Below are positions 1 through 13,189 of a DNA stretch of 64,000 nucleotides, one piece after another; within the stretch, counting starts at the first letter, position 1; every line of letters begins with the position of its first letter. The notes under the pieces were generated by a model. The model was not told the DNA's origin and did not search any database. It saw nothing but the letters and a program-made list of their open reading frames with translations. This DNA is from Toxorhynchites rutilus septentrionalis. Taxonomy: Eukaryota > Arthropoda > Insecta > Diptera > Culicidae. The DNA lies in NCBI RefSeq assembly GCF_029784135.1, contig NC_073745.1:237927664-237991663 (forward strand). The letters are read 5' to 3'. Position numbers and translations under genes: made by a program.

Positions 1-446
1 TCATACCATAAAATCATTATCATGCACCATTTATAGAGTACAGTCAACAAATGGACCGTTTGAAGCTAACGATTGACCAGAAACATTTAGAATCGGCCAA
101 CAGAGGAGGTGTTCTGTTCCATCAGAACAACGCAAGGCCACACAACTTGGATACATTCACCATATAGTCCGCCCCTAACACCAAGCGATTACTACCTTTT
201 TTCGCATTGTAAAACTTTCTGAGTGATAAGAAATTGGGATCGAGAGAAATTTGTAAAAATCTATAGTTTTTCTCTAATAAGAACCAAGACTTCTGTGAGA
301 GAGGCATTCTGAAGATACCTTTAAAATGGCAACGAATTTTACAACAAAACGGTGCATCTATTTTACAAAATCGGACAATCCGAAGCATATTAAAACATAT
401 TTTGAGTTTTACACGAAAACAACGGATTACTTTTTCCCCAACCTAA
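1..446 (+). pseudogene. mariner transposase C-terminal fragment with 3' terminal repeat
   Basis: Translation from the left edge reads as the C-terminal part of a mariner transposase: a YSQQMDRLK-like stretch, then GGVLFHQNNARPH, then (after a small deletion and frame change) PYSP..PSDYYLF and NFLSDKKLGSRE. Coding ends near 390 and the element finishes at an imperfect mariner terminal repeat (424-446, ...CCCCAACCTAA). The second catalytic Asp of the HQDNARPH motif reads Asn here, and frames are broken, so it is dead. The 5' half lies outside the window or is lost. It sits in the Rbfox1 transcription unit, on the opposite strand. Confidence 0.9.
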
Positions 447-2644
447 TTTTTAATATATAGATGAATATATAGATAAAAATCAGGATAAATATTGAATAAT
501 TGATGAAAAGTACTGACAGTTTAGCAATAACTGATTCAACACAATTATATTCTTTGAATTATCGTTACAAATCTCATAGAATTCATTGAAAAATAGTTAG
601 GTTTGAGGAAGAATTCGAAACTTAAATTCCAAAAACAGGCTTTCCGATCGATGTGGCGAATGTAGCTTTAGAAAAGATAGTTTTTTTTAATTCTTGCCGC
701 CGGGTGTTGTAATTTATGAAATATATTTGAGATAGTAATTGAATAAAAAAAAAAAATACAAAAATGATTTGAAAACTTCAACGGAAATTGCTTCGAGAGA
801 AAATTATATTAATTTTTTAGAAGCAAGCTAGAACAGTTGGAATTAGAATGCTGTCTTTAACCATAAGGATTTCCCGTAAGTTCTCATTTTTCATTGATCT
901 CAGAAAAAAATCGGGGATGCCACCAAGAACGAAACACTTGAAATTTATTTCGAGTGAAACGATCAAAATACACGAAAAAACATTCTTTAAAACTAAAACG
1001 CGGCCAGATTTACGAAACCACCAATCCCGATGCCGATACTATGCAATTATTTTTCAATTGAATTCGATTGTTCATCACTTCGGATATTATTTTAAAATTT
1101 TAAAACTTCGGTTTTAGTTTGGAATATTTCGCAATTTTTTTCTCTATGTCAATGCACGTATTCCGAATGAGAATCTATGACAAAACCCGTATGATGACGC
1201 AATGATGGAAACGGCTATGTTCGCTGCTTTGAGTATTGAAGGAGATCGACAATTTGCCTCAGCGGAATTGCACTATTTATGCTAGGGTAAAAAAGTTCAA
1301 CTCCACTGGGTCGAATTGTCAGTCTTCTTCAATACAGAGGTGTGCAAGGTGTGCAAGAGTGGAGTGTACATCGCAAATATTCTTTTTTCGTTATCTCCCC
1401 TCGTTGTTTTTATTATTATTATTATTCTTTTTCTTTGTTCACGGAGACTTAAAATCTTTATATCATCGTTGTCGTACGTTGTTGGCGTAATGTATTAAAT
1501 AAAACTTAGAGAATTTTGTTTATAAAAATATGTGAAAAGCTCATATAATAACCAACAAATCATCCATCGGAAGAAGAGAAATTCTATAGAAAAAGTTTTA
1601 ATAACAACAACTTTTTCATGTTTCATTTGAAATGTTTTACCCACAATATTTTTGTGTGTGAATTCTTGGGATACATCATCTGCAAACTTGACAGGTTCTT
1701 GATATTCTTTTGAACAATTGACGAATTTCTACGTTATCTCCAGAAAATGAGCTAGGTATATCACACTTTCCCATCATTGAGATCCTCCGCAACAAATCTA
1801 CCGGAAAGGAAGAATTTATCACCTCCTACATTCCTCCTTCAGAATGAAAGTGAAGCCTTGGTTGGAGTAACGAACCAGCAAAAAGGCTGAAATAAAATGA
1901 TGTCGGTTCTTAAGACAGTTCCAAAACCACTCAGTTGACATGATCCCATATCCTCCAACGCGGTCTACTTCTGCTGTTTTGTTAGTTCTCATAATTTCAA
2001 TCAATGGCTTTGTATCAAGCTGCGTTCGATCGGAGTTATAACAGTGCTACATTTGCACTATTTTGTAGAAATGATTCTGCTTATTCTTCTTCAATTTGCA
2101 TTTTTTGCTTCTTCATCACATCATGATATACCATGTACATTTATATATAGAAAGAAGATAGACAATGGAACTGGACGTGCAAAAATGGGTTGTTTTCAAC
2201 TCCATGGAAACTCCTTATCATTTAAATCGTGAGCTAGTTTATGGCTTCATAAAATAAAAAAAGAAATCCCCAGAAGGGTCTTGGAATTTATTTTAATTTG
2301 TCCTCAATTATGGTTCATTCAGTTATCGGATCAGTGTTCCCCAATACAAAGCCCTAGCACAGAGAAACTCAATTAAGATCAATGAATAATCAATCAAATG
2401 ATTACATCGATGTGCAATCTGCAATCATACATTTCTCATGAAATCGCAAATTCGCGACATGGTTTCATTCGCAAACTTCTACCATTCAGTAACTCGATGA
2501 AAGCAAACATTGTCCCGCGCGATTCAATAACCTACAGCATCGATGGTACTTCATAATTCGTCGCCCTGTTTGTACTTCGTATTATATAATAATTGGATGT
2601 GAAATGAATATATAAATCGGAAACAAATATCAGACTTCACTCAC
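447..2644 (-). other. Rbfox1 intron (downstream of the 64-nt exon), no gene seen
   Basis: Intronic sequence after the 64-nt exon, whose donor is GTGAGT. It is AT-rich with scattered stops in every frame. I found no exon continuing in phase 0, no recognisable protein similarity and no clear mobile element. The Rbfox C-terminal exons (the ...YNRF.PY end known in the family) must lie to the left of the window. Confidence 0.6.
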
Positions 2645-2708
2645 CTGTAGACGATAGTTCTGGTCAGCGGATGCTGCGGCTGCCGCAAGGTAGGGATCAA
2701 AATACACG
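2645..2708 (-). CDS. Rbfox1: Rbfox1 C-terminal exon, 64 nt (VYFDPYL...NYRLQ)
   Basis: Minus-strand exon between acceptor TATAATGCAG (AG at 2709-2710) and donor GTGAGTGA (from 2644 down). It starts with one base that completes the split Ser codon left by the alanine-rich exon (AG|C). It then encodes VYFDPYLAAAASADQNYRLQ and ends on a codon boundary. Vertebrate RBFOX proteins have a similar VYAADPYH segment near the C-terminus, which supports membership. The frame is closed just upstream by a TAA, so the exon can begin only at this acceptor. The 64-nt length is not a multiple of three, so it is probably constitutive or paired with another exon. The exact isoform role is not visible. Confidence 0.82.
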
Positions 2709-5700
2709 CTGCATTATACCCGAGGTCCGGAGGGAGTAGTAGTAGTCGATGATGATGATGTTGGCGATGGATAAATAATTGTGGTTTCATTTTTGTATGC
2801 CCGCGCAGGAATGAAGAAGAAACAAAATAAAAGAAAAAACAAATTATTAGTGGAACTGATTTATTTGGCCTATAATATTCGATGAAGTGCGGGAATAAGG
2901 TCGATTTTGATTTCCCCTGCGACCTTCGGTTGCATTCGTGGCACACGCGAGACTGATTGTGTGGCGATTGAGCTACTCTCAATCACGTCAGTGAGACCGG
3001 GAGTGAGATTGATTAATGGTTGTTTGTTGAACCAGGTGCCCTTCGGTAGTTTGCCATTGCTGCACGTGGCGGTCAGCTGCGCACACCCCTTTGGCGGAAG
3101 TCAATATCAATCGACATGCTCGACGAACAAAGTTAAAGCTTCTAAAGACGGTACTTTTAACTTTGGAATAACTTTGGAGCTTTGTGATACTGATAGAACG
3201 TTCCCTACTGTAAATATACCAGCACTCTCCTAGTGCATCATGACCAGGTGTTGAAAATGCATTCTCCTGGAAGGAAGAAAAATCATTTTCTTCGCAGTGG
3301 GGATCCTGAAAGTTACCGCTGAGATGAGAAAAATCTGTAACTATTTTGTGTAAGCAAAAGTTTCACCGCATAACTTTAATATTAAGTGTGCAGCCTCCTG
3401 CTGTGAAGATGGGGTGGAAAAGGTAACACAAGCTTCGGTGAGCCACATTTGTACTATAATAGTAAAAGTTGGGTTGTATGCGGGTTATTTTAACGGGAGC
3501 TGGTGAGTGGTGGGTGGTTCCAACGCCCACGAAACAGTGAACAAGAATATTCTATACTTGTGTGTTTATCTAGGCATTCGCTCGGACGTAACTGAACCTT
3601 CTGCAAGCAGTGTAAATCACATACATGTTCCAAGAAAGCATTGCTGCTCGTTCCTACCATTTGCTTCGTTCTTTCAAATATGTACAAAAAAACCATAACT
3701 ATTACTCTTTTTGCTGTGCTCCAACATCGTTAAGAGTATTTACTTGTGTAGCCAAAAAGGAAATGGTCAGCTACATCCAGGGAGGAAATGGAAAAGATTC
3801 CTGTCCAGCAACGACTATATAAGTCTATATTCCAGAGGCATTCGTTGTCGGGAAGTCGATCCACTCGAATCATCACATTTTGCTGCCATCAGCGAATCTC
3901 TGGTTTCGGCCAACATTCCCGGCTTTCCCACAGAAAAAAAAAATCCATCAAACTATCAATTTATGAGATGATCAAGTTACTCTCCAATGGGCCCCATTGA
4001 GGCTCACTCCAGACAACTTGAAACGAGTACTCAACCAATCTGAAATGACATCTAAATTAGCGGAATGGCAGGATTCAGGGGCGCTCCAGAGAGGAATAAT
4101 GATGTCGGATTGACCTTTCCACCCTGCCCCTCGAGTTCTTGCCCGTCTATCGTCCATCGGAATGTTTTATTACTGTCGTAGTTGCTGTTTCCTTTGTTGG
4201 GAGAAATGGTCGCTCAGGGCGATGAGATATCAAAATTTGACGCGGGACAAGGAACGATTTTGGTAGGGGAGAGTTCGTTAAAATGTTTTCTTGTCAGTTT
4301 CCCTACCTTCGGCCGAGATGAAACATGAGTGGCTTCCCCCAGCAGGAGGAGAGACATTTTTATGTTAATGGGTGTGGAGGAAACAATAATAATGGAACCA
4401 TCATCAATAAGGCAAATGGACCATTTCTGGTCACCCATTTCACACGTTTCCACCATTAGGACGGATCGGAGGAAAGGAGGAATGGGGATGGAGGAATTCG
4501 AAAATCCATATTTTTTCCATGTCTACTTTCTCTCTCTATCTCACACACACACGATGTGGAGAAATAGATGGCGAAAGAAAAGCTATAACAATAAAATAAC
4601 ACATCCTTCATTTCGTTTCCAGCTGCCTCCTCCCGGCGATTATCTTCTCGTGGCATGAGCTCTCAGGCCAACGTTCTTCTGCTCGAGACGATAAAGTTTC
4701 CGACGAAATCTTCCAACCCAACTCGCGTCAACTTTGGAACGCGGTGACGGGGAGGAAGAAAATCGAATAAAAAATTTTCACTCACGTCAACAAAATTGGT
4801 TCTAAATCTGCGGCTTTCCACCTTTTTCGTCCCCTACGAGAGGGGGTCCCGTTCGCGTCTTCTCTCCCGTTCGCCAACACACAGTCCTACTCACCCGAAG
4901 CGCCAGAAAAATTCGAACATTCTCTGGAGTGATCCGATTTCTGACATATCGATATCGTTATCGGATCAAACGCATTCAAGCGGATGGAAAATGATAGGAT
5001 ACTACGAATCTTGCTACACTGTGTATCCATACCATGGTGATTGGGGCTTTTCAGAGCGGAACATTGCACATTTGAAGCATGTTTTGCGATGTTTTCTGAA
5101 GAGTTCATTTAAACTTGTTCGATCCCCGAGGACAAAAAGTAATTGAATTATTGAATTTTGACATTTGACGTTTTTGAGTGTCATTCCAAAATAAATTACT
5201 GTGCTGAAAAAAATTGATCATCTTGTGTTCTTTTCTGGCATTGGATGAATTGCCTAGAGAGTAAATGAAATAATTTGTAGGATGGAAAAAGATGATGTCC
5301 CAATGCGTCAATATACTTTGATAGAGAAAACTGTAAGACGACAACTTACACCATTTATTCTAATCCTCGCATTAACCTTTGCGGTCGTATGTCTGCTCTC
5401 AGCCACCGCAGCAAATAATCATAGTAAATACTTTATTCAACGATGTAATAGTTTACATTTTTTCTAAGCGAATTTTAATGTCTAATGAACTTTTTCTCAA
5501 ATGTATACGAAGTTTCGGTACTCGGTATAAACAAAACATTATCAGCATGGAAAGATAAGAGGATCTTTTTCAAGGGAAATTAATTCCGACCGCAAACGGT
5601 TAATAGTGGTAAATTCTAAGGGAAATTTCCTGAATTTGTATTGAATTTATGAAATAATTGAAATTTTGTGCGCTGCTTGTTCTACGAAAAAGCCCACATT

Positions 5701-5756
5701 TATCACGAATAAATGAACATGACTGTGTTTTGCACCAGTTCAAAAACAGCTTCGAT

Positions 5757-5830
5757 AGTTAAGCGGTTAATGCATGCCGTCAGCAGGAAAATACTATGAA
5801 AATTGGGCTCGTCCTGGCCAATCTCATTTC
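5757..5830 (+). repeat. Possible degenerate tRNA-like SINE head
   Basis: TAGTTAAGCGG fits the Pol III A box (TRGYNNARNNG). About 40 bases on, GGGCTCGTCC is a weak match to a B box. No clear tail is visible. It could be chance. Confidence 0.25.
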
Positions 5831-6846
5831 TAAAATGATCTCGAGAATTGTTTTTACGAGAACAAGAATGAATTATGTATCAACCATCTTCAGCTGCTTC
5901 TACAGAACCATGCAGCCCCATTGGTTCTTTTCAGGATCACCAACAAGTTCGAATGAATTGAATTTCATGTATTTTTCCTGTATGAAAATTACATACTTAT
6001 ACTCACCCACTCACACACCTTCAAGAAGAACTTTCATCGATCTTTTGACATGACTATTCATCCATTCATTGAGAATTGATTCAGCTGCAATTTCGAACAA
6101 ATGATTGCTAAGTCAACGGTAGTCTCACGTCAACCTTGCTGTTATATTACATTTTAGAGATGTCGTTAATCGTTCGATTTTCTCAAATAATCGAATACCT
6201 ACAGTTATAATTTCTGAAAAGGGCCTATTTTCTATTTTCTGACATTTTGTCTAAGTCCCGCCAGAGAGATTATTTTCAGCAGCTAGTCAAATGGTCGAAT
6301 GGTTTTAAAATGGTTTAATCAAAGTAACGGCGATTGCAAGCTGCTCATTTATCCCAAATTCAGGAATGCTTCGCCAATAAAAAAAATATTTTTGAGCCAA
6401 ACAGTCATCATTTTTTTTCAAATCAGAAAAATAACTCTGTGTTGCCTTTTGTGATGTTCCGGTCGTTTTAAAGGTTATATTCGATAAATTGTTTCTGGTA
6501 ACATACACTTATGAAAGTTTCACCAATTTTCGGCGTTTTCAAACAAATTCGGTGGATTTCCACTTTCCTCGTTCGTTCATTTTAACCACAAAAAAAATGT
6601 TCATTAGCCAATATAATATCTAATATTTTGAATTGGATGTTGTTGACAGATGTCAAAAAAAAAAAATGACTTTCTTATTCATCATATCATTTGAAACAGT
6701 TTTAATTGAAATTAAAAACATTTTCCATGAAACTCCTTACCCTAAGTGTATTATTTGATAGCACTAGCACTTTCATGTCCCCTTTTAATGTTATACATTT
6801 TTTGAATTGTTACTTTATTATGATACATACTTAAAATATATTAATT

Positions 6847-6869
6847 CAGCCATACCATGCCAAACCGAT
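6847..6869 (+). repeat. Solo terminal repeat, same family as 19315-19340
   Basis: The 23 bases beginning CAGCCATACCATGCCAAACC match, in reverse complement, the end of the element at 18985-19340 with one change. The similarity stops after CCGAT. This is either a solo or severely decayed end of that non-autonomous element. Confidence 0.5.
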
Positions 6870-7929
6870 ATTAATCAGAATTATTAACTAATTCATATTC
6901 GAATTGGTCTTTTTCAAGACTAAAAAAATAATCAATCAAAAAACTATGTCAAAATCTGCGGCGATGCGAAGCAATTGACTTTATAACATTAACAAGCCTG
7001 AAAGCAGATTCAATTTGAATGCAGACCAGATCCTTACCTAATCATTTTTCTATAAATTTCCTAATACTTTTACTAAAACTTATCATTATGATATGAGATA
7101 CTAGCAGACACAATTTTCATTTAAGATACTTTAATCACTTACAATAAAAAACATGTTACTTCATTACATGCAATACATATTTGATATGAAAAAAATAATT
7201 CTCGTTCAAAATTTTTATTTTCGAAGAGCGTTGTTCCACCTGAGATTACATTACCATTTTCGACCCCAACCAACGGTACACGAAGTTTAATTCAAGAACA
7301 TCCGGGAATTGAATTTTTCCGAATTTTCGGATTCGCAATTTTTTTTAAAGATTTTTCTATCATAGATCTAGGGCCGGAAACGAATAGACATATTAAAGAC
7401 ACCTCGAATCTGATGGTCCGTTGCGGTTTACAACAGTGGAGGTTCTGTTTTTAATTTGGTCGGAAATGCTATCTCAATCAGTGAACATAAAATGGCGTGT
7501 AAACTATGAAGTGAGACTCAATTTATTGAACCAGATTGCGAAGTGATCACGAGAGTTCTTATTCTAACATTTCGTGAGTAGTAGCTGCCTTTTATTACCA
7601 GCACCGGTCTGCAGAACTATTCATTAGAGCTGAAATGAGAATTCCGGAAATAGAAAGGAAGGTTCAAAATACGACGGATCACGCTTTAAAACAAGCTCCT
7701 TTGAAAGACCTGACATTTCAGAAAAATATTCAGTATAAGTACCCATGATTTTTTGTGAATTTTTTCACAGTAAAACAGTTGACAGTTGCCATACAAATGA
7801 AACACAAATTTCTGCATGACTCGAGAGCTTACCAAGCAAATGTAACCAAATCTGGCATATGGTGGTTTTAGGGGGCAATAAATGTTTCTATAGTAGTTTG
7901 ACATCCCCCTCCATCAAAATCGGTTTGAA

Positions 7930-7942
7930 GGGGGGGGGGGGG
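7930..7942 (+). repeat. Homopolymer tract (G)13
   Basis: Thirteen consecutive G on the plus strand (C on the Rbfox1 transcript), in an AT-rich intron. Confidence 0.9.
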
Positions 7943-8642
7943 TGGTGTAATTTTGAAACAACTATAACATTTTTCTTATTTTGGTGACCCTGAAGAATAC
8001 CGATAGTATCCATCCCTTCTTCAAGAAATCCACTGCAGTCACAGGTGAATCTATATTTATTCCACCACCATCGTTATTCTCCTTTGACAATGCACAAAAT
8101 CCACAATACGTTCACGTCCTATTCAATATTTCGTTTCTCGTTTACTTCTGCGCGTCAGAGCAAGCTCTGCACTGCGCTTGTTTCGTGCATATTCTGATCT
8201 TCAAATGTAATCAAATGTAGTACAGGAATGAAAAACGTATCACTACGTCAAAAAATGATCTTGTTGAACATATAAAACAATCACTTTTATTTGAGTAAAA
8301 TTCTTCGTCTGATCGGTTTTAAAATTATTAAACGATCACATATAACGAGTTATGATCACATGACGAATAGAGTGACTGAATATTCATTCCTGAATATGTC
8401 ATTAGCGGAGTCGATGCTAAACCGAATGATAAACCTAAGTGCAGTTTTTGTTTTCATACATTTTTTCATCATTTCTAAATCAATGTTCATTGATGTGAAA
8501 CGGCTCAAAGAACTCCTTGGTTTCAAATCATGGTTTTATTCTATTTTTTTGACAGGTTTACACATAAAGCAGTGGGTTTTAATGATTATTTCATGTACGT
8601 CCGTAACTTAAAGTTGTATTTTTGTAAGTGAAAGTAGTATGG

Positions 8643-9082
8643 GGGTCTTCGTAGCCACATCGGTTGCGCGTTCGCTTAGTAAGCGATCGATCGTGAGTTC
8701 AAAACTCAGGGCCCTCATTGACCATCTTTGTGTTGTTACAAAATAACTACGTCCACGCAACAATCATCAGCGATGGAGATCGATTCAGTGTCGGAGAACT
8801 GGCCTCTCTCTATCCATATGCAAGCTCTGCTTGCAACAAGAAAAACATCGAACTGTTGCGCTGTGAATAACACAATAAATATCATATCAGCTGTCTCTGC
8901 TGTCTGGTTGTCTAACTGGATAATGGAAGGACAGGAAGAATACTCTTACGCCAAAATGGCTTCTATGTAATGTACCATATGGTATAGAAGAAATTCTCTT
9001 ATGCCAAAAAATGGAAACTGTGTAGTGTTATAAATAGAACATATGATAAACAAGTGACATGTACACGATAAAAAAACTGAAA
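8643..9082 (+). mobile_element. tRNA-derived SINE, copy 1
   Basis: The head (8643-8715) resembles a tRNA: TAGCCACATCGG near the A box, an anticodon-arm-like hairpin (TTCGC TTAGTAA GCGAT) and a B-box region GAGTTCAAAACTC. The arm most resembles tRNA-Ala. A non-tRNA body of about 370 bp follows and ends near a CATGTACACGATAAAA tail. A second copy at 21701-22105 aligns along its whole length, which proves it is a dispersed element. It is transcribed antisense to Rbfox1, if at all. It is non-autonomous and would depend on a LINE reverse transcriptase. Confidence 0.85.
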
Positions 9083-9559
9083 GTATTGGAAATTATTTGC
9101 ATTCGATATAATAAAGAGTTTTTTAAAGAGTTAATTTATCATCGGGGGTAAAAAACAATTCTTGTCATATAGTTCTCCAAAACTAATTCATGTTAATGTT
9201 GGCCATGACTACGTTTTAGGTGATCCATACATGAAGTTGAATTTTGGGAACCATTATCGGCTGATAATGGAACGCCCCGATAACACGTGTGATGTTGTCT
9301 TCAATTTTTTTAGATGCATTGGCAGCTCTCGTATTGCTTGTGGATGATCATAGGACCAAATACGTTAATTTTGTTCATTAACGTATCCGTTAAACCAAAA
9401 ATGTACTTCATCGCGGATGAATTTTTTTATAGAACAAAAATAAAACAAATTTTTAACAAATAATTGATTGTGATACTAAAATGTTGTTTTGTAGTCGAAA
9501 AAGTTCCTACAGTGACGGTCGCTATCGGCAATTAATTTAATCGACATTCGCTACAAGTT

Positions 9560-9780
9560 TCCCCCTACAGCGTGATGCTGCTTAGACATCGAAATCTCCT
9601 AAATGTAATCGATGACACCAAAATTGCACATATGATTGGCTGTTACAGTATCAGAATCATAAACACTCTCCACATTTTTAGCCGCCTGTCTTACGTCTTC
9701 ATCCTCATCGGAGTAGGATTAAAAAACGGTATATTCACTCTTCTTTTGGATGTGAGTTCAATCTCTGATACTCGATAGAA
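9560..9780 (-). pseudogene. Degenerate mariner transposase N-terminal fragment
   Basis: The minus strand reads like the N-terminal helix-turn-helix region of a mariner transposase (...PDETARQAAKNV..SVYDSDTV...). It aligns base by base with the fragment at 57405-57750, for example TCGATGACACCAAAATTGC against CCGATGAAACCAAAATTGC. It has frameshifts and no catalytic domain. Confidence 0.65.
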
Positions 9781-10706
9781 TAATACTTCGTCATGAAATC
9801 ACAAAACCTCCTGAGACCTGTATTTAGTACAAAATCATGTTTTCCCTATTCTGTTCCAACAGTATGCAGATTGTTTACTACTTTCAATCAAATCATGCAC
9901 TTTTGCGTTTTCAGAAAAAAACATACTGTGGCAGCTTGAACGTTTATTGTCACTAATCCTGTCTCTACACACCAGAGATGCCAGATGTGGAGACATGTCT
10001 TCATTTTGAAGACATTTCACTTACTGTGAAAACGTTAAATTCTGTGACATCTTTGATTTTATTCTCACGTACGGCAAGCGTCTCGTTCCGTGCCGAAATA
10101 TGAATTTTATCTAGACGAAAATTTTCGCATGAGAATAATTCACTTCTCAAGCCTTTGTTAAACGAATAAGGCATAATTGTTCGCATATTGGCTGAACTAT
10201 AGTTCATTGTGTTGGCTAACTAACATTGACAGCTCCGAACAAAGTTTGTGCTGTTTTGACAGGTGCAAATCAATGAAACAATTAACCACACGTCTCCATC
10301 TCCACCGAACGCACGCTTACGGAAACGAATCCGTGTTTCAGCTTCCAGCATATTAGTCTCGTACAACGTGTACACGATACAAATTGAATTTGTTCCGTTC
10401 AATATCCGCCTGACACAAGGCTTTTGGTCTCAATCATATTTCCACACACACACACACGCACAACTGTCGGAGGATAAACCAATTGTGATTACAACTTATG
10501 AACGGATGTCAATCAAATGCTTTGTTCCGAGGGAGACGCGTGGTGCCTCAGTGGGGCCTAATTCGTCAAATGCGTGATTGTTACCAGTTGAACATTTGGA
10601 TGTTCAAATTGTGCGGGATGTTATGGATGGCTACAAGTGTTTTCTATTAAAATGATGAATTCAAGATGTTCCAGTGAGACATCAACCATTTAAATGATGG
10701 ACTTAC

Positions 10707-10715
10707 CTCAAACAT
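10707..10715 (-). CDS. Rbfox1: Candidate 9-nt Rbfox1 microexon (ATGTTTGAG)
   Basis: On the transcript strand a pyrimidine-rich tract (GGTTCTTCTGTTCTGTTTCG) ends in CTTCAG. Nine bases later there is a perfect donor, GTAAGTCC. The nine bases are a multiple of three and open in the phase of this intron: they would insert between RR and SVYF without a stop, giving R-C-L. The signal strength and phase fit a real microexon, but a 9-nt exon cannot be proved by sequence alone. Confidence 0.35.
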
Positions 10716-11979
10716 CTGAAGCCCGAAACAGAACAGAAGAACCACGGAGGGCAATTTTAACCCCCATTAAACCCTTAATTATTCATCATTCTACAAGGGG
10801 ACGACCCAAAATACAACCCCAACATAAATAGAGCGTTCCGTGCAGTGAGCAATCGTATCGTGTGTTACTCAAATGAACATGCCTTTCGTCTAGCTCCAGG
10901 AAGCGAAGACGAATAGTGCGGTATCCCCCCTTTTATTTCCATTTGCCTATTAATAACGTGACTGCGGGGGTCACGTGAGAACTTTAAAGCGAAGAACAAA
11001 ACCCTCGCCTCCGGCTGTTTCGTTGTTGTCCTCTCCGATGTCTACTGCGCGCGCGACGTCGCCTTATTCGCAACGCGCCAATTCGTGATTGTTCTATCTC
11101 TGTGCCGTGGAGAGACCTGCCGTTTTCTACCTTAATGAATAGGTGAAGGCTTGGGGCAATTGCTGGGATGCGGACATGAAAAATAGAGCGCAAACCTCAG
11201 GGAAATCTCCCAACCAATAGAGCAGCAGCAGAACCCCGGATGTCCTAGATTTTTTCCCACGCTCAATATATAAGAGTGCGAACGTGAAAGATCACTAGCT
11301 GCTATCATATTTATGTGTTTACATACAATTGTTCGACTCTGTCCCTGCCTGCGACGCAAGCTTGCCTTGCACCACCATTGTGTGCATGCAGAGCTCTCTT
11401 CATACAGCGGCAATTGCGGAGCGAAATAAATGAAAGGTTTGCTCATGCAAAATTAATTGCGATGGCACCGAAAGGCAAAAATACACACAGTTCACGGGCA
11501 ACAGGATTTCTACGTTCCGTTGCCGTGCCTCGTCTGGGCTTTACTCCCATCTCTCTCCTTGTTAAAACAAAGCTCCACAAGCTCACTGAGGGCTAGGCAA
11601 TCCTGCTGGAAGCACATATTTGTCTTCGACAATCCGCGTTTTTTTTATGCGTATGTACATTCGTGGACATTCGTATGTGCTTCAGCAGCGCAGGAACAAC
11701 AAACGGCGTAACAGAAGCTGTAAATGTATGTTTCGGTGGACCCATAGGTAAATAACACGCAACGATTTGCCAGTTCTGCTAATGGGGCTTGTTTTGAAGG
11801 GGGGGGGGGTAGGTGGGGGTGAAAGTTCGACTGATTGTTATTTGATTAATGCGCAGCGATGAAAAAGGGCGATTCTCTGGTTTTTGTTTTTATGAACATT
11901 TGACGGAGATAAATAAAAATTATTTTCAAAAACTCTAAAAATTTTGCATATATATGCCGAATCAGATTAAAAAAACATA

Positions 11980-12060
11980 TATGGGGAACTTCGATATAAC
12001 GTACCCTCGATATAACGTACATATTTTCAAAGTCTATTTTGGTCAAAAGACCCCTTTTCC
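11980..12060 (+). repeat. Partial pogo-type MITE end (CTTCGATATAACGTACC)
   Basis: It carries the same terminal sequence and the same internally repeated TCGATATAACGTAC units as the complete element at 48952-49399. The matching opposite end was not found, so this is a truncated copy. Confidence 0.6.
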
Positions 12061-13189
12061 AGAATGAAGTGATACCTCAGACCCCTATATCCTAACTTTT
12101 TCATTCATACGAAATACTTAACAATTGATGTTAAATACTTTGCTGTTCATTAACGATTTATAACGCCAGAAATCTATTCAAACTTCAGAGAACATAATTC
12201 TTACATAAGGAAGAACACATATTTATCTTTGATAAAAAATAAACTATTGAAATTATTGAAAAAATTGTGGCACTGCCCGCTAACCCCAAATATTGTCGCT
12301 ACCATGTAAGCTCACCTTATTGCGCCTTAGGTTATGCAAAAATTTAAACATTTATAGTGCAGCGAAAAAACATACACCATTTATTTCATTGAAAAAACTG
12401 CATGATCTTACAGTAGACATAAAGAGAACGTTTCAAGTGAAAAATTGTTGCTTTTTCAATGAATTTGCTTCCGGTGCTCTAAAATCGCGGCTTTTCTACA
12501 TAAAAATGACTCGAAAATTAATATCGTACATTTTTAGCAGCCCTAGAAAATTGGAGTATTTCCAAATACCTTCAGAAGTCTTTGGTAAAGGAAAATATTG
12601 AAATAATATTCCGAGTGCGGCGTTGCCATGGCCTTATAAAGGGCTAAGTGACTAGACATCATTTTCTCAACGAAATTCAGCACGAAAAAATAGACATTCA
12701 ATTCGGTGAATATCAAGTGCAATTAACAATTATTAATACACATTACTTACAAACACAAATTGTTTCAAATACTTAAGTAGATAATTAATTTTAAAAAATG
12801 GCAAAGTAAAGATAAAAACCATAAAAAAATCAGTGTGAAGGATAAACCTGATGATTTTCTACCTATCTATCTAAATCCGGTTCAGTATTGGTGAGTTGAA
12901 CCCCTAAATCTTCACGTTCGTTGATTCTCAAACGGTTTTTTTGTTTTGTCAAAATGTTTGTAACCACACTGAAGCCTTTTTCGACAAGATATGAAGATGG
13001 AAAATCGATAATATATTTCTCAGCAAAGTTCCACAATACTGTATTTTATAGTTGCGTTGCACTCAGAACTTCTGATAGCATTGGTAGAGCTTCTGCTTAT
13101 GGTCCTCATCTGTCCAGAAGGTAATGAACTCTTCTTGTATCGTCGAAATTGGCTTCTCCCATGGCTGTGATATTGTAGGGATTTATTGT

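Noticed and set aside
5990..6020. GTGTGTGAGTGG followed by GTGAGTATAAG as a 12-nt minus-strand microexon
   Set aside because: The acceptor tract is poor and the sequence is a GT-rich simple stretch; phase fit alone is not enough.
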